Assembly (NCBI RefSeq): GCF_010915705.1
Contig: NZ_JAAIKE010000001.1
Location: 62,001-126,000, forward strand
Source: Pseudotabrizicola algicola
GTDB taxonomy: Bacteria > Pseudomonadota > Alphaproteobacteria > Rhodobacterales > Rhodobacteraceae
Direction of reading: 5' to 3'
DNA: 64,000 bases
Shown here: positions 62,877-64,000 of the stretch, piece by piece
How positions within the stretch are numbered: the first letter of the stretch is position 1
Layout: every line of letters starts with the position of its first letter
Notes under the pieces: model-generated
What the model saw: the letters and a program-made list of their open reading frames with translations, nothing else
Told to the model about the DNA's origin: nothing
Database searches by the model: none
Program-made: the position numbers and the translations under genes

Positions 62877-64000
62877 AACTCGGTTGGGTCCAGATCGCCC
62901 GTCTTGGTCTGGTGCAGATGTGCCTCGGCGCGGTGGTGGTGCTGACCACAAGCACGCTCAACCGTCTGATGGTGGTGGAACTGGCGCTGCCTGCATTGGT
63001 GCCGGGGTTTCTGGTCGCGCTGCACTACGGCATCCAGATCACGCGGCCAAACTGGGGCTTTCGTTCGGACACGCGAGGGAACCGCACGACCTTTATCATC
63101 GGCGGGATGGCTGCTCTCTCGCTGGGCGCGTTTCTGGCCGCGCTTGGTGTCCTCATTATTCCGGAGCAACCGCAGGCGGGGCTGGCGTTGTCGGTCCTTG
63201 CCTATGCGCTCATCGGGGTCGGGGTGGGGGCATCAGGTACCTCGCTCCTCGCCCTGCTGGCAACGGCCACCGCGCCCCAGCGGCGTGCCGCAGCGGCGAC
63301 CATCACTTGGTTGATGATGATCTTCGGCATCGCTGTGACTGCGGGCACCGTGGGCCATCTGCTCAAGGACTACACTCCTGCGTTATTGCTGGAGATCGTG
63401 GGCAGCGTGACCTTGGGCGCGGTTGTGCTGACCGCTTTGGCGGTCTGGGGCATCGAGGCGCGGGTGATTGCCGAGCGTGAAGCCGATCCTGCGCCATTCC
63501 GTCAGGGCTTGGCGCAGATCTGGGCCGAGCCGCAGGCGCGTGCCTTCACGCTCTTCGTCTTTCTGTCGATGACCGCTTACTTCATGCAGGAACTCATCCT
63601 CGAGCCCTATGCCGGGCTTGTGTTCGGTTTTGGCGTCGGTCAAAGCACACAGCTTTCCGGCGCGCAGAATGGCGGGGTGTTTGTCGGCATGCTGGCGGTC
63701 GGGATCGCGGCAACCGGTCTGCGGTTTGGCACGCTGCGCCAATGGGTGGTTGCAGGCTGTGTCGGCTCTGCGCTCTCGCTGGCGGTGATCGCGGGGCTGG
63801 GTCAGGCCGAACTCGGTTTCCTGGTGCCGGCGGTGATCGCGCTTGGCGTGTTCAATGGCATGTTTGCCGTTGCCGCCATTGGCTCGATGATGGCCCTTGC
63901 GGGGCAGGGACGCGGCGCACGCGAAGGCACCCGCATGGGCCTGTGGGGCGCGGCGCAGGCGCTTGCCGCCGGGTTCGGTGGCCTGCTCGGGGCCGCTCTG
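62873..64000 (+). CDS. PucC/LhaA-family MFS protein downstream of bchG (partial)
   Basis: The ATG at 62873 overlaps the bchG stop (ATGA) and the frame stays open for 376 codons to the window end, so the 3' part is missing. The membrane protein is paralogous to LhaA in this window: TSTLNRLMVVELALPALVPG corresponds to the LhaA stretch LGTLNRVMIVELSIPA, and both have a following RSD motif. A PucC-family gene between bchG and bchP is standard in purple bacteria (orf428/bch2 type). It is thought to move pigment or aid antenna assembly. Confidence 0.9.
   Translation, partial: MKLGWVQIARLGLVQMCLGAVVVLTTSTLNRLMVVELALPALVPGFLVALHYGIQITRPNWGFRSDTRGNRTTFIIGGMAALSLGAFLAALGVLIIPEQPQAGLALSVLAYALIGVGVGASGTSLLALLATATAPQRRAAAATITWLMMIFGIAVTAGTVGHLLKDYTPALLLEIVGSVTLGAVVLTALAVWGIEARVIAEREADPAPFRQGLAQIWAEPQARAFTLFVFLSMTAYFMQELILEPYAGLVFGFGVGQSTQLSGAQNGGVFVGMLAVGIAATGLRFGTLRQWVVAGCVGSALSLAVIAGLGQAELGFLVPAVIALGVFNGMFAVAAIGSMMALAGQGRGAREGTRMGLWGAAQALAAGFGGLLGAAL

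Overview
The window comes from a GC-rich alphaproteobacterium of the Rhodobacteraceae type. The evidence is a Rhodobacter/Roseobacter-style complex I (nuo) operon with interspersed accessory genes, 5-aminolevulinate synthase (hemA) rather than the C5 pathway, RNase J, and a purple-bacterial photosynthesis gene cluster (PGC) with type II reaction-centre genes. I cannot name a genus.

Layout. 1-9.6 kb is housekeeping: tyrS, anmK, an AlkD-like protein, a DUF3833 lipoprotein, glmS, glmU, a phosphoglycolate phosphatase, a small secreted protein and a DegT-type aminotransferase. 9.8-27.0 kb is the 14-gene nuoA-N operon on the + strand. Inside it are six well-supported small accessory genes (two lipoproteins, two small membrane proteins, one DUF5333 secreted protein, one carboxymuconolactone-decarboxylase-like protein) and one doubtful 32-codon ORF. 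birA, coaX and the RNase J gene follow in close succession. 30.4-40.5 kb holds a DEAD-box helicase, prfC, a Hint-domain protein, an atypical SDR, an orphan ABC ATPase, a WYL regulator, and tatABC with an overlapping ATPase gene.

40.5-64 kb is photosynthesis. On the - strand a ~16 kb superoperon reads bchF-N-B-H-L-M-lhaA-puhA-B-C-orf98-acsF-puhE-hemA-cycA. It links the committed bacteriochlorophyll steps (Mg chelatase BchH, methyltransferase BchM, aerobic cyclase AcsF, dark protochlorophyllide reductase BchLNB, hydratase BchF) to reaction-centre H subunit and assembly factors, to the first tetrapyrrole enzyme, and to the cytochrome c2 that re-reduces the reaction centre. On the + strand are ppaA(aerR)-ppsR, then bchE-bchJ, then bchG and a PucC-family transporter gene cut by the window end. 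Both the O2-dependent (AcsF) and O2-independent (BchE) cyclases are present, so pigment synthesis should be possible with or without oxygen.

Regulation visible in the sequence: five perfect TGT-N12-ACA PpsR/CrtJ sites (two between bchF and ppaA, one before bchE, two before bchG), an FNR-type box before bchE, a candidate WYL-regulator operator, intercistronic hairpins in the puh region, and two hairpins that would bury ribosome-binding sites. A dispersed repeat (core resembling GGGATATTT-N3/4-ACAGANAA, usually beside a GC hairpin) occurs five times; one copy lies in frame inside bchB.
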